12,370 nucleotides of DNA from NCBI GenBank assembly GCA_900313465.1, contig OMRU01000049.1, positions 1 through 12,370 on the forward strand. Direction: 5' to 3'. Shown here piece by piece: positions 6,950-12,370 of this stretch. The DNA is from an uncultured Clostridia bacterium. GTDB lineage: Bacteria; Bacillota_I; Bacilli_A; RFN20; CAG-288. How positions within the stretch are numbered: position 1 is the stretch's first letter; every line of letters begins with the position of its first letter. The notes beneath the pieces are model-generated. The model saw nothing but the letters and a program-made list of their open reading frames with translations, did not search any database and had not been told where the DNA came from. Made by a program: the position numbers and the translations under genes.

Positions 6950-8029
6950 CTAAAAGCCCACTTTAAATGCGGCGCCGATGATATAGATAATTAAGGTGAT
7001 CATGGTGATAACCCAAGAGATGGTAGTAAAGATGTTTCTTAAGGAATTGAGCGTCTTATATGTTTTTCCTTCCATAAGGGAAGAGACATTTAACACTTGT
7101 TTGAAGTCGACATAGGAAGTGGAGAGTTTGGAGAAATCCTTGATGTCGTTTTGTAATAAAAGCCTGGTGTTGATGGCACCACAGATATAATCGTATAAGT
7201 TTTCACTCTGTCTTTGGATATCATCAAAGACCTTCTTGGAGTTTTTCTTTAAAAATCTTCGCGCGTAATTATAGGGTTCAGAAATCTTGGCTCGATAGGA
7301 GTGGAAGAGAATAAAGAAGATATCCGAAACAAATAGGGCCATCGGGAAAAGATAGGAAACATAAGTCATGGCGATGGTAGGACGAGGGTTATAGAAAGCA
7401 TCCCAATATACATTGTTTGGATAAGCCAGGGTAAAAAGGAAGAAGAAATGAGTCAAGAAGAATAAGGCCTGTTGGATGATATCTCTGACAAGAGATACAT
7501 TTTTACCATCTCTTTTCTTCTTGGTAAAAGCACGAGTCTCAATCGTCTTTAGAGAGTGATGAACCAAATCATCCATATCATCGAGATATTTGTTCATCTT
7601 TTCTTTGACAGCTTCTTTTTTGTCTTCAAGAGGAATCACTTCATCCTGAATCAGCTCATTGATGGAGATATCCTTAGCGTTGATGTTGATCATCAATTCA
7701 CCAATGGAGGTGATTTCACCATTGTAGTTTGGATCGACAGCCAAGGGGTTGAGATAATATTCCGGGAAGGAATGAAGAGCAAGATAGTTGATCTTTGTTT
7801 CCAGTACAAAAGCTTCAGATAGACTACGAGGTTCAATCTTGAGGTTTTCAAATTCCTTGACGACATCCTGAGCATCTTTAGAGAGATGATTTTTGGCTTC
7901 TAGCACGTTATAGGATAAAACCTGATAGGCTTTTGACTTGCTATAGGAAGAACGGTACTTAAAAGCATAGGCTGAGGTATCCCAACCACCGATTTCCGCT
8001 AACAGGTAGAATTTCAGTGTGTTATCCAT
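6950..8029 (-). CDS. membrane protein of unknown function
   Basis: I do not recognise this 359-aa protein. It has a large soluble N-terminal part (residues 1 to about 180), charged and helical, with a Lys/Asp/Glu-rich segment around 135-160 that may form a coiled coil. Two membrane helices follow at about 184-204 and 218-243. A charged helical segment of about 90 residues comes next, then a C-terminal helix at about 333-355. There is no signal peptide; the basic residues after helix 2 suggest that both soluble parts are cytoplasmic, which with three helices would put the short C-terminal tail outside. The start lies 3 bases after the stop of the 170-aa membrane protein gene and its own stop is 7 bases before the next ATG, so it is a middle gene of one operon. 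No catalytic motif was seen. Confidence 0.72.
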   Translation of the reverse strand: MDNTLKFYLLAEIGGWDTSAYAFKYRSSYSKSKAYQVLSYNVLEAKNHLSKDAQDVVKEFENLKIEPRSLSEAFVLETKINYLALHSFPEYYLNPLAVDPNYNGEITSIGELMININAKDISINELIQDEVIPLEDKKEAVKEKMNKYLDDMDDLVHHSLKTIETRAFTKKKRDGKNVSLVRDIIQQALFFLTHFFFLFTLAYPNNVYWDAFYNPRPTIAMTYVSYLFPMALFVSDIFFILFHSYRAKISEPYNYARRFLKKNSKKVFDDIQRQSENLYDYICGAINTRLLLQNDIKDFSKLSTSYVDFKQVLNVSSLMEGKTYKTLNSLRNIFTTISWVITMITLIIYIIGAAFKVGF

Positions 8030-8032
8030 GGT

Positions 8033-8545
8033 CTATGCCTTTAAAGGGTGGATGAGCTGAAACAGCCATCCTAAAAAACCATCTCCCAAAGGAAGAATGA
8101 TTCTGATATCAATTAAGAATATGGCTAAAACGCCATAGGTGCAGACTAAGAAGATCACCGTATCAAATATGGTGCTGATAATCGAAGAAGGCTTACGAAT
8201 GTTGGGGTTGCTTCCGATGTGAATTCTCTTGAGAATCAAAAAGGTGGCAAAATAACAGATGCCATAGAAAAATAGCATGGTAAAAAGGAAGGAAAGATCA
8301 TAGCATTCCTCTAAGGACAAATAAGGGCGATAGGCAAAGAAAGCAAACATCGGATAAAAGGCTTTGCCGATATTTACTCTGATCTGAAGAGAGGAGAAAA
8401 GGAAATCAGAAAACTCCAACACAAAAATGAGTGCGGTACCTGCCAGGGCACAGAAAGTAAAGAATTTCAGTTTGTTCTGCGGTAGCATGACCACGGGAAT
8501 GACGAATAGCGGTATCAGGACTAGCAATACCAAAGAAAGGGTCAT
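8033..8545 (-). CDS. polytopic membrane protein of unknown function
   Basis: This 170-aa protein is very hydrophobic, with about four membrane helices (roughly residues 2-20, 27-49, 84-105 and 125-147). A polar loop with IGSNPNIRKPSS lies between helices 3 and 4. Size and layout loosely recall small CvpA-type inner-membrane proteins, but I see no conserved CvpA residues, so I leave it unnamed. It starts 3 bases after the stop of the pseudouridine synthase gene and ends 3 bases before the start of the 359-aa membrane protein gene. The spacing makes co-expression, and perhaps a shared membrane complex with that protein, likely. Confidence 0.7.
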   Translation of the reverse strand: MTLSLVLLVLIPLFVIPVVMLPQNKLKFFTFCALAGTALIFVLEFSDFLFSSLQIRVNIGKAFYPMFAFFAYRPYLSLEECYDLSFLFTMLFFYGICYFATFLILKRIHIGSNPNIRKPSSIISTIFDTVIFLVCTYGVLAIFLIDIRIILPLGDGFLGWLFQLIHPLKA

Positions 8546-8548
8546 ATG

Positions 8549-9523
8549 TTAATTGATACGGGCAATGGAATCGAGAATCTTCTGTTCTTTTTCCGGTAAT
8601 GGGGCTTTGAATTCTTTGCCAGAAAGATAGGCTAGTTTGCCAGAAAGTTCCTTGAACTTGAAGTAAGAAGCGTGGAGGAACTGGTTTTTCAAGCCATACA
8701 TATTTTCAAAGACTTCGTTGACCTGGAAGTCTCCATATTTGCTATCGCCGACAATCGGATGACCGATGGCAGCAAAATGGACTCGTAACTGATGGGTTCT
8801 ACCCGTCATCAGTTCAGCTTCGACCAAAGAATAGCCAAAGGCGTAATTCTTGATTCTCTTATAGAGAGTAAGAGCGGATTTACCACCCTTATTTTCCGGA
8901 ACGACTTTGACCATCTTCTTGTCCGGGTCTTTTAATAAGGCGTAATTGATCTGGCCGTCGTTGCTTAAGTTACCTCTGACAAGGAGAGTATATTTCTTTT
9001 CAATCTGATCTCTGGTGCGGAAGAGTTCCAACAGTTCTTGTAAGGTGGGAAGGTTTTTACCAAAGATGACAATACCGGTGGTGTTTCTATCTAAGCGGTG
9101 AGCAGGAGAAGGAACAAATCCATCTAAGGCATTGGGATCCCATTCTCTTTTCTCCTTGAGATAGTTTAGGACCATGTTTTGTAAGGTGATTCTTTTTTCT
9201 CCCTGATCACCATGGACCAACAATCCTTTGGGTTTGTTGATCACGAGGATATTTTCATCTTCATAGATAATTTCAAAATCAGCTTTGACTGGTCTTAAAA
9301 GAGCTTCCTTATGGAATTCTTCTAAGAGTTGTGGCTTGATATAGATGTTTACTTCATCACCCTCCTTGGTGATGTAATCAATGGCAGCTTTCTTGCCATT
9401 GACTTTGACATCTTTTTGACGGAACATCTTGTAAATGAAAGAAATAGGAGCATCTTTGAGCATCCTTTTTAAGAATTTATCGATTCTTTGATTGGCTTCG
9501 TTTTCAGTGATTATATATTTCAT
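8549..9523 (-). CDS. RluA-family 23S rRNA/tRNA pseudouridine synthase (RluC/RluD-like)
   Basis: This 324-aa enzyme converts uridine to pseudouridine in RNA. An N-terminal S4 RNA-binding domain (about residues 10-55, with QRIDKFL and VKVNGKKA) is followed by the RluA catalytic domain. That domain shows the active-site motif HRLDRNTTG at 142-150 (catalytic Asp 145), INKPKGLLVHGD at 95-106, and the conserved GRTHQLRVH at 241-249 and GHPIVGDSKYG at 254-264. The length and S4 domain fit the RluC/RluD branch; the exact target uridines cannot be told. It is the first gene of a four-gene minus-strand operon. There is no ribosome binding site upstream; instead TGTTATAAT ends 7 bases before the ATG, implying a leaderless mRNA. 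Confidence 0.92.
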   Translation of the reverse strand: MKYIITENEANQRIDKFLKRMLKDAPISFIYKMFRQKDVKVNGKKAAIDYITKEGDEVNIYIKPQLLEEFHKEALLRPVKADFEIIYEDENILVINKPKGLLVHGDQGEKRITLQNMVLNYLKEKREWDPNALDGFVPSPAHRLDRNTTGIVIFGKNLPTLQELLELFRTRDQIEKKYTLLVRGNLSNDGQINYALLKDPDKKMVKVVPENKGGKSALTLYKRIKNYAFGYSLVEAELMTGRTHQLRVHFAAIGHPIVGDSKYGDFQVNEVFENMYGLKNQFLHASYFKFKELSGKLAYLSGKEFKAPLPEKEQKILDSIARIN

Positions 9524-9530
9524 AATAGCA

Positions 9531-9539
9531 ATTATAACA
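9531..9539 (-). promoter_or_regulatory. extended -10 promoter of the rluA-led operon
   Basis: Read on the minus strand the sequence is TGTTATAAT, a consensus extended -10 (TGnTATAAT), ending 7 bases before the ATG. Transcription would begin at or within one base of the start codon. No good -35 is visible, which extended -10 promoters do not require. Confidence 0.7.
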
Positions 9540-9578
9540 TTTGTTAGAAATTAATTCTTTCTTTTCTATAAATTTTCC

Positions 9579-9606
9579 TTGACTTGCGAAAGTTTTCCGA
9601 TAAAAT
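9579..9606 (+). promoter_or_regulatory. promoter of a putative small RNA
   Basis: TTGACT (9579-9584) and TAAAAT (9601-9606) are separated by 16 bases, a good sigma-A type promoter and the best -35 in the window. The predicted start is about 9612-9614. No sizeable ORF follows; a terminator lies about 60-80 bases downstream. Confidence 0.68.
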
Positions 9607-9611
9607 AGTTT

Positions 9612-9693
9612 ATGCTACTTTGTGAGTGGCAAGCTAAGTAAAACTTATCTCCGCCATTTAGAAAAAACTGCCCGATTCTGTCGGGCTTTTTTT
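9612..9693 (+). ncRNA. putative small RNA, about 80 nt, unassigned
   Basis: This stretch is bounded by a promoter on the left and an intrinsic terminator on the right and contains no ordinary ORF. It can fold: GAGUGGC (9624-9630) pairs with GCCAUUU (9653-9659, allowing G-U), enclosing a UAAGU / ACUUA hairpin (9635-9639, 9643-9647) with an AAA loop and an asymmetric internal loop (AAGC opposite UCUCC). It lacks the marks of SRP RNA (no GGAA/AGCAG core), RNase P, tmRNA or a riboswitch I know. A 9-codon frame, ATG at 9612 to TAA at 9639-9641 (MLLCEWQAK), begins right at the predicted transcript start, so a leader-peptide role is conceivable. Both ends are supported by signals; the function is unknown. 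Confidence 0.5.
9670..9693 (+). terminator. intrinsic terminator of the putative small RNA
   Basis: A 6-bp G/C-rich stem (GCCCGA 9670-9675, TCGGGC 9681-9686) with loop TTCTG is followed by seven Ts (9687-9693). An A6 run precedes it, so the hairpin may also act on the opposite strand. Confidence 0.88.
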
Positions 9694-9711
9694 GTATCTA
9701 TTTTGGATAAA

Positions 9712-9772
9712 AGTAATAATATTTTATTGATTATTTGAGTTTATATCTTAATAATGATAAAATATTATTACT
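9712..9772. promoter_or_regulatory. hipBA operator: perfect 16-bp inverted repeat bracketing the promoter
   Basis: AGTAATAATATTTTAT (9712-9727) recurs as its exact reverse complement ATAAAATATTATTACT (9757-9772), 29 bases apart. The right arm covers the -10 box and the transcription start and ends one base before the hipB ATG; the left arm lies just upstream of the -35. Because the left arm is outside the transcript, this must act as DNA, most likely as two HipB dimer sites for autorepression by looping or cooperative binding. The sequence differs from the E. coli HipB site. Confidence 0.75.
9735..9763 (+). promoter_or_regulatory. hipBA promoter
   Basis: TTGAGT (9735-9740) and TAAAAT (9758-9763) are separated by 17 bases, with a TG (9755-9756) extending the -10. 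Transcription should start near 9770, only about 3 bases before the ATG, so the mRNA is predicted to be leaderless. The -10 sits inside the right operator arm. Confidence 0.72.
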
Positions 9773-10078
9773 ATGAAAGAGCAAGATTTTACTTTTGAAG
9801 AACAATTTGGTGTTATGACACCAGAATATGTGTCTTACTTGATTGCCAAGCAGGCCAAAGAATTGAGAAAGCGTCAGCATTTAACCCAAAAAGAAGTGGC
9901 AACCCGCAGTGGAGTGCCACTTCCGACTTTGCGTTATTTTGAACAAACAGGAAAAATATCATTATCTGCTTTACTGAATATTGCTTCTGTGCTGGGATGT
10001 CTTGATGATGCTAGCAGTTTATTTAAGAAAAAATATGTCTCTTTACAGGAGATGATTAATGATGAAGAACAGAATTAA
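9773..10078 (+). CDS. hipB: HipB-like antitoxin, XRE-family HTH regulator
   Basis: This 101-aa protein has a classic Xre/Cro helix-turn-helix at about residues 25-80 (AKELRKRQHLTQKEVATRSG, then VPLPTLRYFEQTGKISL, then LLNIASVLG). In HipBA modules HipB binds and inhibits the HipA kinase and represses the operon. The N-terminal 25 residues and the acidic C-terminus (DEEQN) are candidates for HipA contact. No ribosome binding site precedes the ATG; a -10 box ends 9 bases upstream, so translation is probably leaderless. The gene overlaps hipA by 20 bp, which would couple their synthesis. It is the only HTH protein seen here and the natural ligand of the 16-bp inverted repeat around its promoter. 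Confidence 0.85.
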   Translation: MKEQDFTFEEQFGVMTPEYVSYLIAKQAKELRKRQHLTQKEVATRSGVPLPTLRYFEQTGKISLSALLNIASVLGCLDDASSLFKKKYVSLQEMINDEEQN

Positions 10079-11171
10079 GTATTTAAATGTACTTTATCAT
10101 CATGCGAAAGTGGGATTGTTGGTCTTGCAAGATGATGGAAAAGTTGCTTTTCAATATGACGAATCATGGTTGAAGAATGGCTTTTCTATTTCACCACTTT
10201 CTTTACCATTAACCAGTGGCATCTTTGTCCCTAAGTCACATACTTTTGATGGATTGTTTGGTGTTTTTGCTGATTCTTTGCCCGATAGTTGGGGCCAATT
10301 GTTATTAAGTCGTAAATTGCAAAGACAAGGTATTTCTTATCAATCTCTTAATATTTTAGAGAAACTGGCTTTTCTTACCTCGGACTCCTTAGGCGCTTTA
10401 ACCTATGAACCGAATTATGGTCTTGATAATCCAAGAGATACACTTGATTTTGATGCGATCAAAAAGGCGTTTGATGATGTGCAAGAGGATAACCCTCAAG
10501 ATTATGATGCACTTTATCTTTTAGGAGGCTCTTCAGGTGGTACTAGACCTAAGGCTCATGTGCGCATTTCTGATGATGACTGGATTGTTAAATTCCCGCT
10601 TAGAACAGATAAACAAAATGTTGGTAAGATGGAATATGACTATAATCGAGCAGCTTTGAAAGCAGGCTTGATTATTCCTTCGTTTGATTTATTCCCATCC
10701 AAATGGAATGACGGATATTTTGGTGAGATGAGATTTGATAGAAATAAGAATGGAAGAATTCATGTTATTTCTGTTTCGGGTTTATTGGAAGTGAGTCATG
10801 AATATCCATCACTGGATTATTTGGGTTTGATGAAGTTGACAAGAAAGATTGCCGGAATGACGGAAGTGTACAAGGTCTTTCGTGTCATGTGTTTCAATGT
10901 CTTTGCTCATAACACGGATGATCATACCAAAAACTTTTCCTTCTATTATGATGAAAACAAGAAAAGTTATATGTTCTCCCCTTCGTTTGATTTGACAAAA
11001 GGTGCTATGGGTAAAGAGCATGAGATGACTGTCAACAAGAATGGTAATCCTGGATTAGAAGATATTTATCAAGTAGCTAGGGCTGCTGGATTGGATGAGG
11101 CTTGGGTTAAAGCGGAAGCTCAGAGAATTGAAAATGTGGTGCAAGAAGAATTAAAAGAGTATTTATCGTAA
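10059..11171 (+). CDS. hipA: HipA-family serine/threonine kinase toxin
   Basis: This 370-aa HipA-fold kinase has an N-terminal subdomain (residues 10 to about 115, with FGVFADSLPDSWGQ at 67-80, typical of HipA). The glycine-rich ATP-loop GGSSGGTRPKA follows at 156-166. The ATP-binding Lys is in WIVKFP (Lys 178), the catalytic loop is HNTDDHTKN at 284-292, and the metal-binding Asp is in PSFDLT (Asp 311). All kinase residues look intact, so the toxin is probably active. E. coli HipA phosphorylates glutamyl-tRNA synthetase and causes growth arrest and persistence; the target here is unknown. Because the N-terminal subdomain is fused, this is a two-gene HipBA rather than a split HipBST system. 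The ATG at 10059 has AGGAG 7 bases upstream inside hipB; a second ATG follows directly. A sampled line has about 35% GC, versus about 45% in pgcA, hinting at transfer. Confidence 0.9.
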   Translation: MMKNRIKYLNVLYHHAKVGLLVLQDDGKVAFQYDESWLKNGFSISPLSLPLTSGIFVPKSHTFDGLFGVFADSLPDSWGQLLLSRKLQRQGISYQSLNILEKLAFLTSDSLGALTYEPNYGLDNPRDTLDFDAIKKAFDDVQEDNPQDYDALYLLGGSSGGTRPKAHVRISDDDWIVKFPLRTDKQNVGKMEYDYNRAALKAGLIIPSFDLFPSKWNDGYFGEMRFDRNKNGRIHVISVSGLLEVSHEYPSLDYLGLMKLTRKIAGMTEVYKVFRVMCFNVFAHNTDDHTKNFSFYYDENKKSYMFSPSFDLTKGAMGKEHEMTVNKNGNPGLEDIYQVARAAGLDEAWVKAEAQRIENVVQEELKEYLS

Positions 11172-11191
11172 TTTAAGAATTGAACTGGATG

Positions 11192-11215
11192 CAATTTAAG
11201 TTTTTATTTAAATTG
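11192..11215. terminator. weak A/T-rich hairpin after hipA
   Basis: CAATTTAA (11192-11199) and TTAAATTG (11208-11215) form an 8-bp stem with an 8-base loop, 20 bases past the hipA stop. The T-rich run (ACTTTTTCTTT) starts about 9 bases later, so as a terminator it is weak. Confidence 0.35.
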
Positions 11216-11293
11216 GAAATCCTGACTTTTTCTTTGCAAATCACTTTATTTCTTACACATTTGTTAATTTCAGAATCAAATCAAATCTTTCAA

Positions 11294-11302
11294 TGATATA
11301 AT
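11294..11302 (+). promoter_or_regulatory. extended -10 promoter of the PI-PLC gene
   Basis: TGATATAAT is a full extended -10 consensus; no clear -35 is visible. The start would be near 11309, giving a leader of about 78 bases that contains a 9-bp dyad and a ribosome binding site. Confidence 0.6.
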
Positions 11303-11313
11303 AACAACCGTAT

Positions 11314-11343
11314 TTCTTGAAATAAGTTAATAGTTTTCAAGAA
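11314..11343 (+). promoter_or_regulatory. 9-bp dyad in the PI-PLC leader
   Basis: TTCTTGAAA (11314-11322) and TTTCAAGAA (11335-11343) are perfect reverse complements around a 12-base spacer, immediately downstream of the predicted transcription start. It could be a repressor site or a 5' mRNA hairpin. No T-tract follows, so it is not a terminator. Confidence 0.45.
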
Positions 11344-11386
11344 TAGAATCTCAAAGAAATGTTGAAAAAAGAAAGGAAAAACGCTC

Positions 11387-12370
11387 ATGAAAAAAGCAAC
11401 ATTGTTTTCGGCTCTGATTCTTCCGGTTGTGTTTGGTTTTCGTTGTAGTGATGAGACTTCTTTGACGGTGAAGAGAAACTATCATGCCAATTCTTCTGAT
11501 ATGGTTGAAAATATCAGAACTACTGGTGATATCTCCTCTGCAGAATGGATGAAATATCTTCCTGATGATATGAAAATCACCGATATCAACATCCCAGGCG
11601 CTCATGACGCCGCTACCGCTCATACTTCCGCTACTGCTATCATCGATCTTTATACCAATTGTCAGAGTCTTTATATCGGCTCTCAGTCCTATACGACCAA
11701 AAGAGCCTTCAAGCAAGATGTGACGACCACTGAAGAAGGGCTATTAGAACACGGTGTTCGTTATCTTGATATCCGTTATAACCTTCAGGATACCAAACTT
11801 GCTGATGATGGTTCTTTAGCTTATAACTCCGCAAGATTGAAACTTGCTCATGGTACATTTACCTGCAACTACAAGACGGTGGATAACGGTATTCTTCCTG
11901 ATCATTATGAAACTACCGATAATGATAAATTGATGGCTTGGTGCAAGGATTTCCTTGCCGCTCATCCAAGTGAAACCATCATTCTTGACTTACAGGATGA
12001 AGAAGATAAAGAAACTCAGGAATATGCGACAAAGTTCTTCAGCGAACTTGCCAAGAATCCAAATCCAGCTTATCCAGAAGTCTATGATGCCACCAGTAAA
12101 GGTGTTCCTACTCTTGGTGAAGTAAGAGGCAAGATCGTCTTACTTAGCAACTTTGGTTATAACGACAGCAGCTTACGTAAGAACGTCGGCTTTGGTAACG
12201 CCTATACCTATGGTGATGAAGAAGCGAAGAATTATGGCCTTGCTTATCGCGATACGGATAGAATGGTCAGCGTCTATAAGAATAATGCTTATAATTTCTC
12301 CTGGTCCGTATCCAATTTCTTATCTTCCACTGTCAATCAGAAAATTGAGTGGGTCAACAATGGTTTATTA
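11387..12370 (+). CDS. secreted phosphatidylinositol-specific phospholipase C X-domain protein, partial (3' end outside window)
   Basis: I translated this frame from the ATG at 11387; it stays open through the window end, giving 328 codons. It starts with a signal peptide (MKKATLFSALILPVVFGF); a Cys follows, but FRC is not a proper lipobox. The PI-PLC X-domain follows with its catalytic landmarks. IPGAHD (residues 69-74) holds the first active-site His, GVRYLDIR (123-130) holds the substrate and metal-binding region, and LAHGTF (152-157) holds the second His. HPSETIILDLQDE and LGEVRGKIVLLSNF also match bacterial PI-PLC proteins. These enzymes cleave phosphatidylinositol or GPI anchors, releasing diacylglycerol and cyclic inositol phosphate, and act outside the cell on host-type lipids. 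The start is supported by AAAGGA about 10 bases upstream. Any C-terminal anchor lies beyond the window. Confidence 0.87.
   Translation, partial: MKKATLFSALILPVVFGFRCSDETSLTVKRNYHANSSDMVENIRTTGDISSAEWMKYLPDDMKITDINIPGAHDAATAHTSATAIIDLYTNCQSLYIGSQSYTTKRAFKQDVTTTEEGLLEHGVRYLDIRYNLQDTKLADDGSLAYNSARLKLAHGTFTCNYKTVDNGILPDHYETTDNDKLMAWCKDFLAAHPSETIILDLQDEEDKETQEYATKFFSELAKNPNPAYPEVYDATSKGVPTLGEVRGKIVLLSNFGYNDSSLRKNVGFGNAYTYGDEEAKNYGLAYRDTDRMVSVYKNNAYNFSWSVSNFLSSTVNQKIEWVNNGLL

Noticed and set aside
9612..9693. SRP (4.5S) RNA or a known riboswitch
   Set aside because: No GGAA/AGCAG core of SRP RNA, no riboswitch consensus I know, and the gene downstream has its own promoter after the terminator.
9773..11171. 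Split HipBST-type system
   Set aside because: There are only two genes, and the N-terminal HipA subdomain is fused to the kinase, as in HipBA.
11387..11446. Lipoprotein signal peptide on the PI-PLC protein
   Set aside because: The residues before the Cys are GFR, which do not fit a lipobox ending in Gly/Ala/Ser; an ordinary signal peptide is more likely.
11351..11716. 121-aa minus-strand frame
   Set aside because: It lies antisense to the signal peptide and catalytic start of the PI-PLC gene, has low-complexity Ser/Thr runs, and has no ribosome binding site; it is a shadow frame.

Overview
The window looks like a chromosomal stretch of a low-GC Bacillota bacterium. Reasons: recU and mnmM (ytqB) are characteristic Bacillota genes, Shine-Dalgarno sites are AAGGAG-like, intergenic DNA is AT-rich, and Trp is always TGG in long open frames, so the standard code is used rather than the Mycoplasma code. 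An Erysipelotrichales-like or related uncultured Bacilli lineage would fit, but that placement is inference.

Layout, left to right. (1) Positions 1-1078, + strand: the 3' end of a DnaQ-like 3'-5' exonuclease gene, overlapping by 4 bp with recU (Holliday junction resolvase). (2) 1084-1111: a terminator shared with a convergent minus-strand block holding a secreted, membrane-anchored endonuclease I, a 73-aa one-helix protein whose ATG overlaps the nuclease stop codon, another terminator, and mnmM (tRNA wobble-uridine methyltransferase). (3) 3434-4261, +: a Cof-type HAD phosphatase, divergent from the nuclease and ending in a 13-bp bidirectional hairpin shared with (4) 4311-6101, -: a phosphoglucomutase/phosphomannomutase (pgcA-like). 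(5) 6189-9523, -: a tightly packed four-gene run with an RluA-family pseudouridine synthase first, then two unknown membrane proteins, then an unknown protein split by a 37-bp tandem duplication. (6) 9579-9693, +: a promoter-to-terminator unit with no substantial ORF, a putative small RNA. (7) 9712-11171, +: a hipBA toxin-antitoxin operon whose promoter is bracketed by a perfect 16-bp inverted repeat. (8) 11387 to the window end, +: the 5' part of a secreted PI-PLC X-domain phosphodiesterase.

Most genes are housekeeping (DNA repair, tRNA/rRNA modification, sugar-phosphate metabolism), with secreted hydrolases and a toxin-antitoxin module interspersed. The least explained items are the 37-bp duplication that breaks a triplicated-motif protein and could be reversible, the orphan RNA unit next to hipBA, and the hipBA operator. 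A further pattern is that several transcription units (HAD, rluA-like, hipBA) have a -10 box only 7-9 bases before the ATG and no ribosome binding site, which suggests leaderless mRNAs, whereas genes inside operons carry normal ribosome binding sites.
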